In this document: in pieces, positions 22,561-34,364 of the stretch
Layout: each line of letters begins with the position of its first letter
Position numbering within the stretch: the stretch's first letter is position 1
DNA from: Cephalopachus bancanus
Taxonomy: Eukaryota > Chordata > Mammalia > Primates > Tarsiidae
Direction: 5' to 3'
Length of the DNA: 64,000 nucleotides
Assembly: GCA_027257055.1 (NCBI GenBank)
Contig: JAPVLO010000097.1
Coordinates: forward strand, 3,038,001 to 3,102,000
Notes under the pieces: generated by a model
Databases searched by the model: none
The model's input: the letters and a program-made list of their open reading frames with translations, nothing else
Told to the model about the DNA's origin: nothing
Position numbers and translations under genes: made by a program

Positions 22561-24760
22561 ACTGACCCTCATGATGCTCATCTCTCTCAAATGAAATATA
22601 TGTTCACACCTTTCCAAGGTCCCCCAAAAGTCATGTTTCAGCATTAACTGAAAGTCCAAAGCATCATCCTAATTCCATGAGTTGAAGACTACGTCTTCTC
22701 TAATCCTCATCAGTTCAAAGGTCTCAAAGCTCATCATTTAAGTAATATAAATCAGGTGCAGATTAGGCTTCAGTTGCAATTCCTCACCATCTATAGGTCT
22801 TTGAAACTAATGTCACAAGTTATCTGCTCACAACATTTCCCACCTATAAGGGCAAGTCAGCATAACTTGGCAATTATAGACATTCTGGTTCCAAATATGA
22901 AGAAATGCAAGAAAATTGAGTCACTGATCCAAAGCTATTTTGAAATGTAGCCAGGCAAACTCCGTTCATTTTCTAGGCAAGAGAATAATACTCACTTGGC
23001 TTTCATTCCGCTCACTTGGCTTTAAGTTCAGTCCTCTGAGCTCCCAGTTTCACCCTCTGAGTCATGCTTCCTTTTTCAGGAAGGTTGACACATGGCTACA
23101 GCTGAAGAATTTTATCAGACTGCTTTTTGTTCGCAGAAATTTGGTGGCCCAGAAGTCTTCATTTAATATTTTTCACGTTCCTTTGAGTTGAAGCTAGCAG
23201 TGTTTCTCACCAATATAAAATTCTCAAGAAGTATGTGGATTTTGCACAGACTCACTAGGAAACCATTCCAATAGGAAAAGGTTCTTTCATAAATCTTTCT
23301 GAAATAATCTCTCCTCTGTTTTTGGCTTCTGATGAAATGAGTAAAGGTCAATATCCTTACAATGTCTAGAGAGGCTCTGATTTGTTTGAGGGGATCTGTG
23401 AGTCACACTGTTAATGCTTTTGAAGAGCCTTTTGTATGACTGAGTACTGTGACCTATTGATGGGAGTGTAAACAAAACATATAGCCACATATTCTGCTTT
23501 TTATGTTACACTTTTTTAATTTGAGTGTCTTTTGCTGTCTAGATGAATTGAAAATTTCTCAAATCATCAAATTTTGTTTCCTTTTTGCTTAACAATTTTC
23601 CCTAGTAGTTTTTTTCCTCTTTCCCCATTCTGCCGAGTATCATCTTCAAAATTTTGAAAATCTTCTGTGTTGAATACCCACATTCATTGCTTAAAAATTT
23701 TCTTTCTACATAATTGCAGGACACAATCTTTCTAAGCATTCTAAACCCATATAACAAATATCTTATTTTCTACAATTTTCTTTTCTTTTCTTTTCATGAG
23801 ACTTCTATTAATTTAACAGAATTGTTCTTTTTAAAATTTTTTATTAAAAATTCAGGGTTAGGTATACAAATGTTCATTATGCAGGTACCCTTGTTGATGA
23901 GATGTGCCCCTCCTTTTCTCCTGGCAGTTTCCCACTACTGCCAATACCCCACCCCTGGCAGTTTCCCACTACTGCCAATACCTTTTTCATAGTATTATTA
24001 TAATTGTTTAAGGTTCACTTATGAGAGAGAACATGAGGTACTCAGTTCTTTGTTTCTGTGATAGATCACTCAATGTTATAGGCTCTACACCCCAGTTGTT
24101 GCGACGTTTATAATTTTGTCCTTCTTTGTGGTTGTGTAATATTCCATCATGTCTATGTATCACCTGTTTTTTAGCTTCCATCATGTCTATGTATCACCTG
24201 TTTTTTAGCCAGTCCTCTTTCAGTGGGCAGCATAGTTGGTTCCATGTTTTTGCTATTGTGAATAATGCTTCATTGAACATGTATGTGCAAGCATCTTTTC
24301 ATAGAGTGATTTGAGTTCTTCCTGGTATATTCCCAGTAGGGGGTTGCAGGGTCATATGGAAAGCCAATTTTTAGATCTTTTAGGAATCAACAAACTGTTT
24401 TCCACAGAGGTTGTATTAATATACACTCCCATCAACAGTGTAGAAATGTTGCCTTTTCCCCACATCTTCTCCAGCATCTGTTGTTTTTTGCATTATTGAT
24501 GATGGCCATCCTTTTCAGTCTATCAGAACACTCGCTAGCAAGAACTTTAGTTAACTGAAAGTCCAAAGCATCATCCTAATTCCAAGATTATGGATAAGAA
24601 ATAATCTTCTTGCAGTCTATTCAAGGCAATCTAAGATTTCACTATTATACTTCTCAATATTCTGCCAGCCATCTCTCACTACCCCATTCTAAAACTACTT
24701 CTATATTGTTATGTGTTACAGCAGCATATTAACATCTCAACCTATCTGGACTTCTCTCCT
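22561..24760 (-). mobile_element. Probable antisense LTR-retroelement internal sequence, non-coding, split by an L1
   Basis: Both parts (22561-23825 and about 24590-24760) look like pieces of one dispersed non-coding repeat that I recall from mammalian genomes, for example AATATTCTGCCAGCCATCTCTCACTACC near 24657 and TCTGAAATAATCTCTCCTCTGTTTTTGGCTTCTGATG near 23297. The neighbouring reverse MaLR-like LTR at 21155-22560 suggests its internal region. The family is not certain. Confidence 0.4.
23826..24515 (-). mobile_element. 5'-truncated L1 (reverse), younger type
   Basis: AAAATTCAGGGTTAGGTATACAAATGTTCATTATGCAGGTACCCTTGTTGATGAGATGTG is the reverse 3' UTR of the local L1 family. Sequence continues into the ORF2 end up to GATGATGGCCATCC at about 24512. 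It contains an exact 34 bp tandem duplication (24142-24175 and 24176-24209). Confidence 0.92.
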
Positions 24761-24889
24761 GAAGGCTAATTTCCTGCAGAATGATCATTCAATTGAGAAT
24801 GCCTCCATGGAAAGATTAGCAAAGAATCTGTGGTATCTTTAATCTACTACTGTATTTATAAAGAAAGATCATTTTGTGAAGAAGAGTGA

Positions 24890-26301
24890 TGAGGCTGCCT
24901 AAGAAAACAAATTTCAAATAATTTTAACAATTTTTTAACAGTCTCATCTAATCCAAATGAAGGCTGACATTTTAAAATATTCATTTACTAAACCACATTG
25001 AATTATACCTTTCCTTTCAGTTTGTTACCAAAGCAGTTATTATGAATTGCAGTTAAAATTAATTAAAATACCTGTGAAAAGAAAAGTTGTCACTTAAAGA
25101 TTGTATGTAACTCATTCATATTAGTTTTTCTTTAAATATTTAAAATTATTTAAAATGTCAAATTATGCTTGTCTAGGTTTGCTTTTTCTCACCTTATTTA
25201 AATTTAGCATACACAAGGGGGGATACAAAGAAAACCAGAATTATTTTTTGGAGGGCGGGCCTTTTTTAGTACAGGTTTTCCCTGCTAGGTAAATGTTTTA
25301 GAAACTCATCAGCATCAGCATACCAGCTAGCATTGTTGTGAGAGTCTGCATTTGGCTTCAGTGAATTTTTAAAACAGAGAATCTTTCAATACAGTTGCCC
25401 ATTTCATGATGGGTGATTTATCAGCACACCTGCCCACACTGTGCTGAGTGTTCAGCAGCTTTTGACCAAAAACAGCATTATCCTCATATCCCACCCCTCT
25501 CTATTCACCCAATCTCACATTGAGTGACTTTTTTTGGTTTGTTCTTTTCCCTGAAAAAATGTCCTCAAAGAAGAACATTTGCCAATGTGGAAGAGGTAAA
25601 AAAAAAAATGGCAGAAGTACTAAAAGGCATCAAAATTGACTAGTTCAAAAGCTGTTTTGAGTAGTGGAAAAATCACCTCAATAAGTGTATTGCATCAAAC
25701 GGAGAGTACTTTGGAAGTGAATGAAGTTAACTTTAAAAATCCAGTTATCTCTTTAGACTTTATATTTTAAATACGATAACTTTAAAATGGAAATAATGTA
25801 TTAAGAATCTCACTGAGCTGCTGTCTAAAAGTGGATTAATGCTATCCAAAGGAAAACATGGATAGGAATGATATTACTTAACCTCTTGTGTTTTCAGTAA
25901 GGATTTCTGTGCTTCAGTAAAGATAGGATTTTTGTTCAAATGAAAGTTCAGTGGCATTTGATTTTCTAGTAAAAATATGAGTTCAGAAAATGAGACCTAA
26001 AATCAAACATTTATGAGAGTTCAAGAGTAGCCTAATTAAGAAACTCAAAAGATAAAATTTACAATATTCTCTGGCAGTGATTCTTGAAAAAATTACTTTT
26101 ATACCTGGGGATTTAATAACTTTGAAGCAATATTTCTCAAGCTGGTATCAGTTAAAAATCGGGTGTGTCTTATATGTATAGATTTGTGAATTTAGGGGTT
26201 AAAAACATAATTAAATACATTCACACATTTTAAGAAATTAGACTTAGAGGGTTTAGTTAATAATTTTGGTCCTTCTTATTAAACTGCAATTAAGTATAAG
26301 A
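24890..26301. other. No recognisable feature
   Basis: AT-rich DNA without coding frames, simple repeats or repeat families I can name. Confidence 0.5.
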
Positions 26302-26304
26302 TGA

Positions 26305-26313
<9 letters not shown>

Positions 26314-26336
<23 letters not shown>

Positions 26337-26604
26337 GGAGTCTCACTCAGTCGCCCAGACTGGAGTGCAGTGGCCGCTCCCGGCCACCGCAACCTTGACC
26401 TGCCGGGCTCCAGTGATCCTTCCGCCTCAGCCTTCCAAGTAGCCGGAATTACAGGCATGCGCTACCATGCCCAGCTGATTTTTTGATTTATTATAGAGAT
26501 GAGGTCTCGCTGCCCAGGCGGGTCTCGAACCCGCGGGCTCAGGCAATCCACTCACCTCAGCCTCCCAAAGGCGCGGGATTACAGGCTGAGCCACCGAGCC
26601 CGGC
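26314..26604 (-). mobile_element. Alu, young local type (reverse)
   Basis: Long T tail, TGGAGTCTCACTCAGTCGCCC, GAACCCGCGGGCTCAGGC, and GGATTACAGGCTGAGCCACCGAGCCCGGC at the far end. Target duplication TGACAGACTTTT at 26302-26313 and 26605-26616. Confidence 0.97.
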
Positions 26605-26616
26605 TGACAGACTTTT

Positions 26617-27490
26617 AATAATAATTTTTTAGTACAAGTATTTTTATACTTAAAATGAAAATGAAAAAAGACCAGAGAAAAGCAGTAATTTGTTATGAAT
26701 CTCATGAGAATGCCAAAAAAAATAGGATAACTGCTATCCAGTGAAAATGAAGACATGGCGAGATAAGTAAAAATGTATATATTAAAAGGTAATCATATAT
26801 TTTTCACATAAATGTATATATTTATTCATTATATAACAAAATAATCTTACATCACATATAATATTTATATATTGTATTAAGATTAATGTTATTAAAATAT
26901 AATATAAATTTAATATAAAATTATAATATATTAATTATACAATTGTATTAATATTGTGGTATGTTAATATATACAGACATGTTTATTAATGTATAATTTT
27001 CTGTAATTTATAAGCATATTAATATAGTGTATTATATAAAATATAGTATATTGAATTACACTTTGGTATATTTATAAGATTGTCTTGGCATATTTGTTAC
27101 TTCTTAACATAAGTAAATCCTAGTTATATCTTTTAATACTGGTTAAAATGACTTTGGCATATAAAAGCAACTTATTCTGTTTATTGTCACTGACATATTG
27201 CAAACCCTATATAGCTATTTTAAACAACTTAATGTTTCATCTTTCTGCATCTCATTACTACAGTCCTGGTAGAATGCGTGACATTTTAGCATATGGTAGA
27301 AATTGGTGATTGAAATGTAAAGTATGTTATATGTTTTTGTTACTTTTTATTAAAAATCACTGTCATTTATCCAACAAATATTAATAGAAGATCTACTGTG
27401 AATCAAGACAATGCTATTTACTAAGGTTAAGACAATGAAAAATAAGTATATAATTCCTGCTCTCTTGGAAAGAAATTATAATAGGGGATT
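26617..27490. other. AT-rich stretch, no gene
   Basis: Positions 26780-27070 are almost pure A/T with TATATT-type words. The remainder is featureless. Confidence 0.55.
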
Positions 27491-27496
27491 CAGATA

Positions 27497-27588
27497 ATTA
27501 AAAACCACATATACAATTAATTATTTAATAACAGCTGAATTGAACAGTAACCCAGTGCTATGTGGGCATATAAGAGGGCTAGATCAAG
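27497..27588 (+). repeat. Left arm of a local inverted duplication
   Basis: The 92 bp segment (…AATAACAGCTGAATTGAACAGTAACCCAGTGC…) reappears in reverse complement at 28251-28344, with about 86 of 92 bases matching by eye. Confidence 0.9.
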
Positions 27589-28250
27589 AAAAAATTTCAA
27601 TTGAAAGTTTTATATGAAAAAGTAATTTTAAGTAAGTTGTAAATATTTCAGTCTAAATTAGTTAAAAGAGAAAGAATAGTACAAAATGAGGGAATTATTT
27701 CTCATGAGAGATAATGGAGATGAATTCATGTCTTAACACAGTGATTTCAAAATATTTGTGAGATATCCACATAGATATGTCAAGGACCCAACACAGAAAG
27801 TAGCATATAAGAATAAGACAAGGACAACTTGATCCAAAAAAAGAAAAAAAAAGGCAAATAGTATAATATGAATATCATAAAGTTGGCAATAACTAGATAC
27901 TCCTAGCTTTTCTTACCAAGCTATAAGCTTTGGATTTTGATGAAGAAAAAGAAATAGCAATTAAAAGATTCTCTAGATAAGATATGATGGAAGCCTGATC
28001 TGGGGACAAAGATGGTGGAGATGAATAAAGTAGGTTTAAGATTTATTTAGAAATCAAGTCTAAAATATGATAACTTGTCAAATATGGACATCTGAGGAGA
28101 GAAAAGACTCAAGAATAACACATATTTCTGGCTGTGCAGCTGAATGAATTGAGTCAGCATCCACTGAGACAATAAATATTAAAATTTGTAAGAGATTTCT
28201 TTTGTGTTGTTTTTATTTAGTTTTGTATAAATATATATACAAACCTGTTT

Positions 28251-28344
28251 CTTGATCTAGCCCTCTTATATGCCCACATAGCACTGGGCTACTGTTCAAT
28301 TCAGCTGTTATTAAATAATTAATTATACATATGGTTATTAATTA
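28251..28344 (-). repeat. Right arm of a local inverted duplication
   Basis: Starts CTTGATCTAGCCCTCTTATATGCCC and is the reverse complement of 27497-27588. The spacer is about 660 bp. Just downstream (28367-28434) a segment resembles 27718-27790 in direct orientation. Confidence 0.9.
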
Positions 28345-28434
28345 TTTGTGGCTTGTTTAAAGGAAGATGATGAATCCATGTGCTAACATTATGAGTTTGC
28401 AATACTTGTGAGGTATCTACATAGCTATATCGAG

Positions 28435-29845
28435 CATACAGTTGGTTTAGAGTGTCTGGAACTAAAATTATCTGATAAACTGTATTCATGATTTATACTC
28501 TTGAGACAATGATTCAAATATAAGCTTTAGTTTATACTCTTGAGACAATGACTCTGAAATGGCATTTAAAATTATAAATAATGGTGACCTCATGTAGGAA
28601 GTGAGTACTAAATGTGGATATCAATAAAACCAAACATGAAATAATAGTTGTGTTTATGTATGTTTATTATAAATACTCCAAGTAGTAAAAACAATTTATG
28701 TGGTATTTCTGCATCATATTTATAAAGTTATTTTTCACAAGTTTTCTATTGCTAATCATCTTATGTTTCCTCAGTGCCTCACTTATTTTCTAGATGTGCT
28801 GTTATTATAGAATGTTAAAGGATAATATAAGTTTGATGGTATTATTCTATAAGAAAGTACTGGGAGACAGAGGCATACAGGTGACTAGATAACTGAACTT
28901 GGAACTAATGATGAAAACTCTGAACAAGAACTTAAGCTAGCTTTGATCAGTAAAGGGGGTTTATTGCCACTCTTCCTATAACACTGGAAAGATCACAAAG
29001 TTTTGTGTGTTTGTGCTGGAGGGTAAAAATAAACAGATAGGAAAGATTACAGTCAGGTACTAGCTTCATAAAAAGCAAGAAAGTAACATTTCATATTCTT
29101 TTGTAGGGAGATATAACTTGTCCCAGTGTCTGCAAAATAAATTAAGACAACTAAACAAATTGGAGCACAAAATACATTATCAGTGGGTTTTTCAAGAGTC
29201 AAGCTTTGCATAAAATTACCTAGAAAGTTTAGGAGGCAGATCACAAAGCGAACTTACCTCACAGTCTTTTGTTATCACTGAAGAAAAATAATAAATTTAT
29301 ATTTGTGTATCACATATATATGTGTGTATATGCATATATGCACAGACACATGTGTGCACTATATATATCTATATACACACAAACATATATACATGTACAC
29401 ATCAAATGTGTTGATAACTTTGCAAAATAAAATTGCCTGAAATTTCTCATGATCCATATCAGTCATGTATTACATGGTAAAATATGTGACATGTTTATAT
29501 TTTCTAACTCTATTTCTTAGTATTAATTTATGATAAATGCACTAAGATATTACTAGTAGCAGCAAGCAAAAGTGATTAAGCTGAAACTACGAGGCAATAA
29601 TGTATAAAATGAGTTACCTGGGGAAATGTATTGCTTGTTACAGGATCATAGTGCTATAGAAGGTTGTTTATTAGAAAGGTATAATTGCACTGCACTTGCT
29701 TTGCAATATTAAATGTCATTAAAATATTAATGGAAGCTTCTAATTTTAGGTCCAACATATAAATAGCTTAGAAGTGGTCACGCCTCTCTCTCTCTCTATA
29801 TATATATATTTATAAACATATACTATATATATATATATTTACTTA
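28435..29845. other. No gene; simple repeats only
   Basis: Contains a 21 bp direct repeat with a 39 bp period (28492-28512 and 28531-28551), a TA/TG/CA-rich run (29296-29400) and TCTCTC/TATATA runs (29783-29842). Otherwise featureless. Confidence 0.6.
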
Positions 29846-29849
29846 TAAA

Positions 29850-31775
29850 ACCTGGGCAATCTAAAAAAACTACAACTTTTCATAAACCTATCAGGAAACA
29901 TATGACAGACACAAACCACCACTCAAATTTAGAAGAGATAGGCATTCAGAGACATAAAACTAAGATGTGCCTACGGGTACAAAAATTACCAAAGCCATAA
30001 ACAGGTAGGAATACTTAATGAAGATTTTTATAATCTGGCAGAGGCTTAGTATGAACTAGCAAAACAGTGAAATAATCTTGGGTGTCAGATATTAAGGAGG
30101 ATCCAAATTTTTGTAAGATTTACTCCCAGGACTTCTATTAGGTATTTATGTAACAAAGACCTATGTTTTATTAGTAAGGACATCGAGTCTTATCCCAGCT
30201 ATTAAGAAAAGGTAATTTTTTCTTACTTCAGACGTCTCTAACATTCATAACTTACCTGGGGACAAAAAGAGTATTCAATGAGGATCAAGACTTCAAGAAC
30301 ATAGATTGGGAATGATATACACAGGGAAACAGGTAAGAGTTTGAGAGGAGGGGTGGCTATACCACAGGAGAAACACTTCTGGAAGTTAAAGTCTCTAAGG
30401 GAAAAAAGTAGGTAAAAACAGATTGGTAATATAAGCAGAGATATTAAACCTCTAAGAAACAAATCAAAAGAAAACACTAAAAATAAAATACATCATAATC
30501 AAAATAATTGATGTTTTTGATGGAATTATCAGTAGAATGGATAGATGCAAGGAAATAAATCTGTGAGCTTGAAGATAATCAATGATAACTTCCGAAACAG
30601 AAATGCAATGAGAAAAAAAAAAAAAAAAGCCCACAATATCCAACAATTGAGACAATTTCAAAAGTATAAGGTATACAGAATTGGAATACCAAAAAAAAAA
30701 AAAAAAAAAAAAAAAGAAGAAGAAGAAAGAGAATAGAAAAAAAAGTTATAGAAGTAATACTTACAAATAATTTTTCAAATAGATTGGAGGACACCAAACC
30801 ACAGATCCAGGAAGTTTATAACTGTAAACTACAAAAATAACAAAAGATCTAGGCAAATCATATACCTAGGTATATGATACTAAACTGCAGAAAATTAAAG
30901 ACAAAGATAAAATCTTGAAGGAAGCCAGGGTATGGATAGGGTGGATGGAGGGAGATGAAAACAACCTTACCTGTAAAGAAACAAAATAAAAATTATATCA
31001 GACGTTGACTCTCAAAGTATACAAGCTAGAAGAGTGGAGCAAAATATTTAAAGTATCCAGAGAAAAAATGTCATCCTGGAATTATTTATCCAGCAAAATT
31101 ATATTTTTTAAGCGAGGGAGAAATAAAGACTTTCTCAGACAAACAAAACTTGAGAGAATTGCCAGCAATTCTGCCCAACAAGAAGAATATTAACAGCAGG
31201 TTTTCAGGCAAAAGGAAAATTATAGAACTCAGATCTACATGAAAAAATAATGTCACAGATGGAGGCAATAAAGGCAGGCACAATAATGTATTTGCCTTAT
31301 TCATTTCTGAGCTAAAAGATAACTATTTCTTTAGACAAAATAGTAACATTGGTTAGGGTCATTACATCATAGCATTAAGTAAAATGAATGACAACAATAG
31401 CACAAGAGGGAAGCATTGGGAATATTACTAGATTAGAAACCTTCACTAAACATGAAGTGGTATAATGTTAATTGAACGTAGATTTAAATTAGCAAAAATG
31501 AATATTGCAAACAATAGGATGATCATTTAAAAGTGATTAAAAATGTGCTACAAGATGAGATGAAATGAAACAATATAAATTACTCAATCAAAAGGCTGGC
31601 AGACAGGGAAAAGAGAAATAGAGAAAATGAAACAAATAAAACAGAGTTACAAAGATGGTAGATGTGGATTTAAAAATAACATTACTCACTTTAAACATTA
31701 GTGATGTTAGCAAAATAATTTAAAGACAAAGATTAATCTTCTTTTGATTAAGATAACCTTAAGAAAGAGTTCAGA
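29850..31775 (+). mobile_element. Ancient L1M 5' portion (forward)
   Basis: The AGCAAAATTATATTTTTTAAGCGAGGGAGAAATAAAGACTTTCTCAGACAAACAAAACTTGAGAGAATTGCC block (31092-31160) matches a region I recall from old L1M elements upstream of ORF2. Upstream A-rich sequence (29860-30560) resembles the L1M 5' region. The same block occurs at about 34700-34800 in the larger L1M. Confidence 0.6.
30616..30735 (+). repeat. Poly(A) and GAA-rich runs inside the L1M
   Basis: A runs at 30616-30629 and about 30690-30714, the second passing into AAG/AAGAAG repeats. No coding meaning. Confidence 0.9.
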
Positions 31776-31779
31776 TATG

Positions 31780-32125
31780 CCATGGTTCAAATGTGTTGCC
31801 AGAGTTTTTGTATTGGAAACTTGATCTCTAATGAAGTGGTCTTGAGAATGGGAGAGAAGTCATGAGGGCTCTGCCCTCCTGAAAGAATTTGTGCCATTAT
31901 GGTGAGAGTGGGGCCTCATAAAAGGATGTTTGGCCCCCATTTCCCTTTCTCATGTCTGTTCTCATTTTCTCCTTCCTCTCCCCTTCTACCATGGAATGGT
32001 ACAGACTTAAGACCCTCACTGGATGCCAGAATTTTGAAACTGGACTTTTAAGCCTTCAGAATAGTGAAATATAAATTTGTTTTCTCTATAAATGACCCAG
32101 TTGAGGGCATTCTATTATAGCAACA
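31780..32125 (+). mobile_element. MST-like MaLR LTR (sense)
   Basis: CCATGGTTCAAATGTGTTGCC start, GAAGTCATGAGGGCTCTGCCCTCCTG, GTTCTCATTTTCTCCTTCCTCTCCCCTTCTACCATGG and an end with AATATAAATTTGTTTTCTCTATAAATGACCCAG...TATTATAGCAACATAAAA match the MST/THE1 LTR layout. Confidence 0.75.
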
Positions 32126-32829
32126 TAAAAAATAAAAAAAATTTTAAAAAGCTAACACACATGAGAAACATGTCTAAACCCATTTTTACAAATATTATTT
32201 TTGGGTACATGTTAAAATGCTGAGAAAGTGAGATGTATATATTAATTACTGGTTACCGGTTTTACCATTTGCTGATTACTGAATTTATAGAGGTGTTTTT
32301 CTAATTCTACAGCAGTAGATGATCCAATTCATTTGGAAGATGTGGAAAAGAGAGATCACTGATGGTGGGTAAATGTCTTAGAAATTAATTTACAAATTGT
32401 GACTTAATAATTATAATGCCTTATAAAAGTTAGTTGCACGCATTATCTATTTTAGACCGTATAATGATCATTACAATATAGGTAGAGAAAACAGAATCAC
32501 TATATTCTATATAGAAGAAATATGAAACTTTCATTCATTTGTTTTTCTCCAAGAGCTACAAATAGTCGAGAACAAGAATTTAGTTATTCTCTAATCTTTT
32601 TCATTTGTATGTAAAAGATTAGAGAATTTATAACATTGGATTGTATTTGGTTTTTAAGATAGCAAAATGAATGATTCAAATAATTGTATGAGTGAAAATA
32701 GCACAATTAAATAATACAGAAAATGAGACATGAGAAAGTAAATGAGTCACCTTCAAATGTTTTATGGTCAGGTGTTTAAATTTACTTTGAAAAGCATTTA
32801 GAAGAAGTTACAGATGTGTTATCTCCCAA
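32126..32829. other. No recognisable feature
   Basis: AT-rich, without open frames or familiar repeats. Confidence 0.5.
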
Positions 32830-32839
32830 AAAGTGAATA

Positions 32840-33480
32840 TGATTGAGATAAAATTGCCAGCTCTCAGTTTCTCCCTAGTGAGAAAAGGAAAGAATTGATC
32901 CATATGTCCAAGAGTGTGATTTCTCTAGTTTCCTGAGGCATTGACTTCTGTCTCATCTTTTTCAGAACACTGACGGGCACCAACATACATGAATGCCCAG
33001 AGATTTCTTAGAATAAAACAGTAGTTGACCTAGTATGATAGCACTCTATGATAGTATCATAGACCCTTGGCACAGTGCAGAGTGATTAGGTGAAAGAGAA
33101 CTCTAGCTCCAAACTTCTTTTAGGGGAAGGATGGAAAGTGTTGGATCATATGCCCAACAACATGATTTTTCTGAGGACTCTCTAAGGCACTGGCTTCTAT
33201 CTTATCTGTTCTGGAGTGCTGAAGAGACTCAGCACACTCTAGATGCTGGTCACAGAGAACAATAATAACAAATAACAGTATAAATTGGCACATTAGCACT
33301 CTTCATGCCCTCCCTTATGGTTCAATGCAAAGTGGGTGGAAAATGTAATTGAACTGTATGTCCAATATTCTAAATTTAGGAAAGCTGTCTGAGGGACTAG
33401 CTTCTGTTTTTCTTATCCCACAACACTAATGGGACTTGGCAAACTGTAGAAATATGGAGGTTGCAAAAAAACAAATCAAA
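32840..33480 (+). repeat. About three degenerate tandem units in the L1M 5' UTR
   Basis: Units begin GGAAAGAATTGATCCATATGTCC (32886), GGAAAGTGTTGGATCATATGCCC (33132) and GGAAAATGTAATTGAACTGTATGTCC (33340). Each continues with a variant of CTGAGGCATTGACTTCTGTCTCATC...AACACTGACGGG. Period about 210-245 bp. This layout is typical of a LINE promoter-region repeat. Confidence 0.75.
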
Positions 33481-34081
33481 ATAAAAACAAATAACAACAA
33501 CAACAAAAAAAAAAACACAGTAGCTGGAGTAATATGAAGGCTTGTGCGGTTTCCAAAATATGTGACCAAGCTGATTGGTCAATTTCAAGAAGACTGGGAG
33601 AGGTAGCTATTTTTCACTAATGAAAAGATTCCAACACAAGTAGTAAAGGAAAATGAGGAAACAAGAAAGAAAAAGATAAACCTATAGACATCAACCCTAA
33701 TGAAATGGAGATATATAAAATACCTGACATAAAACACTCAACAAAGTCAGGAGCACAATGCATGAACAAAGTGAGAATTTTAACACAGGAAAAAAATGGG
33801 AAAAAGTACCAAAAAAGAAATTAAAGACTTTAAATATACAATGATTGAATAGAAAAGTTCACTGGAATGATTCAATAGCAGATTGGATTAAACAAAAGAG
33901 AGAATCAGTGAACTGAAACATAGGTCACTGGAAATTAATCAATCAGGGCAATAAAAAGAAAAACAATGAAAAAGAGTGAAAAACTTAAGATATTTATGTG
34001 ACATCAGCAAGTAAATCAATATACACATTATGGGTATTCTAGAAGAATATAAGAGAAAGGAAAAAGGCAAAAACTTACTCA

Positions 34082-34364
34082 AGGCTCTGCACGGTGGCTC
34101 ATGCCTGTCATCTCAGCACTGGGCAGAGGAAGCAAGAGGGTTTCTTGAGCTCAGACATTCAAGAGAAGCCTGGGCAACATAGCAAGACCTTATCTCCACA
34201 AAAAATAAAAATATTAACCATGGATGGTGGCATACCCCTGCAGTCCTAGCTTCTCAAAAGGCTGACACAGGATTGTTTGAGTCCAGGAGTTGGAAGCTGT
34301 GGACTGCACCTCTCCAGCCTGAGCTGCAAAGTGATACTCTGAACCAAAAAAAAAAAAAAAAAAA
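34082..34364 (+). mobile_element. Old Alu (forward)
   Basis: GGCTCTGCACGGTGGCTCATGCCTGTCATCTCAGC start, GTTTGAGTCCAGGAGTTGGAAGC, and an end with an 18-base A tail. Diverged. Inserted in the L1M. Confidence 0.9.

Noticed and set aside
26780..27070. AT-rich block as a replication origin or matrix attachment region
   Set aside because: AT content alone is weak evidence in this AT-rich window, and no specific motif was seen.
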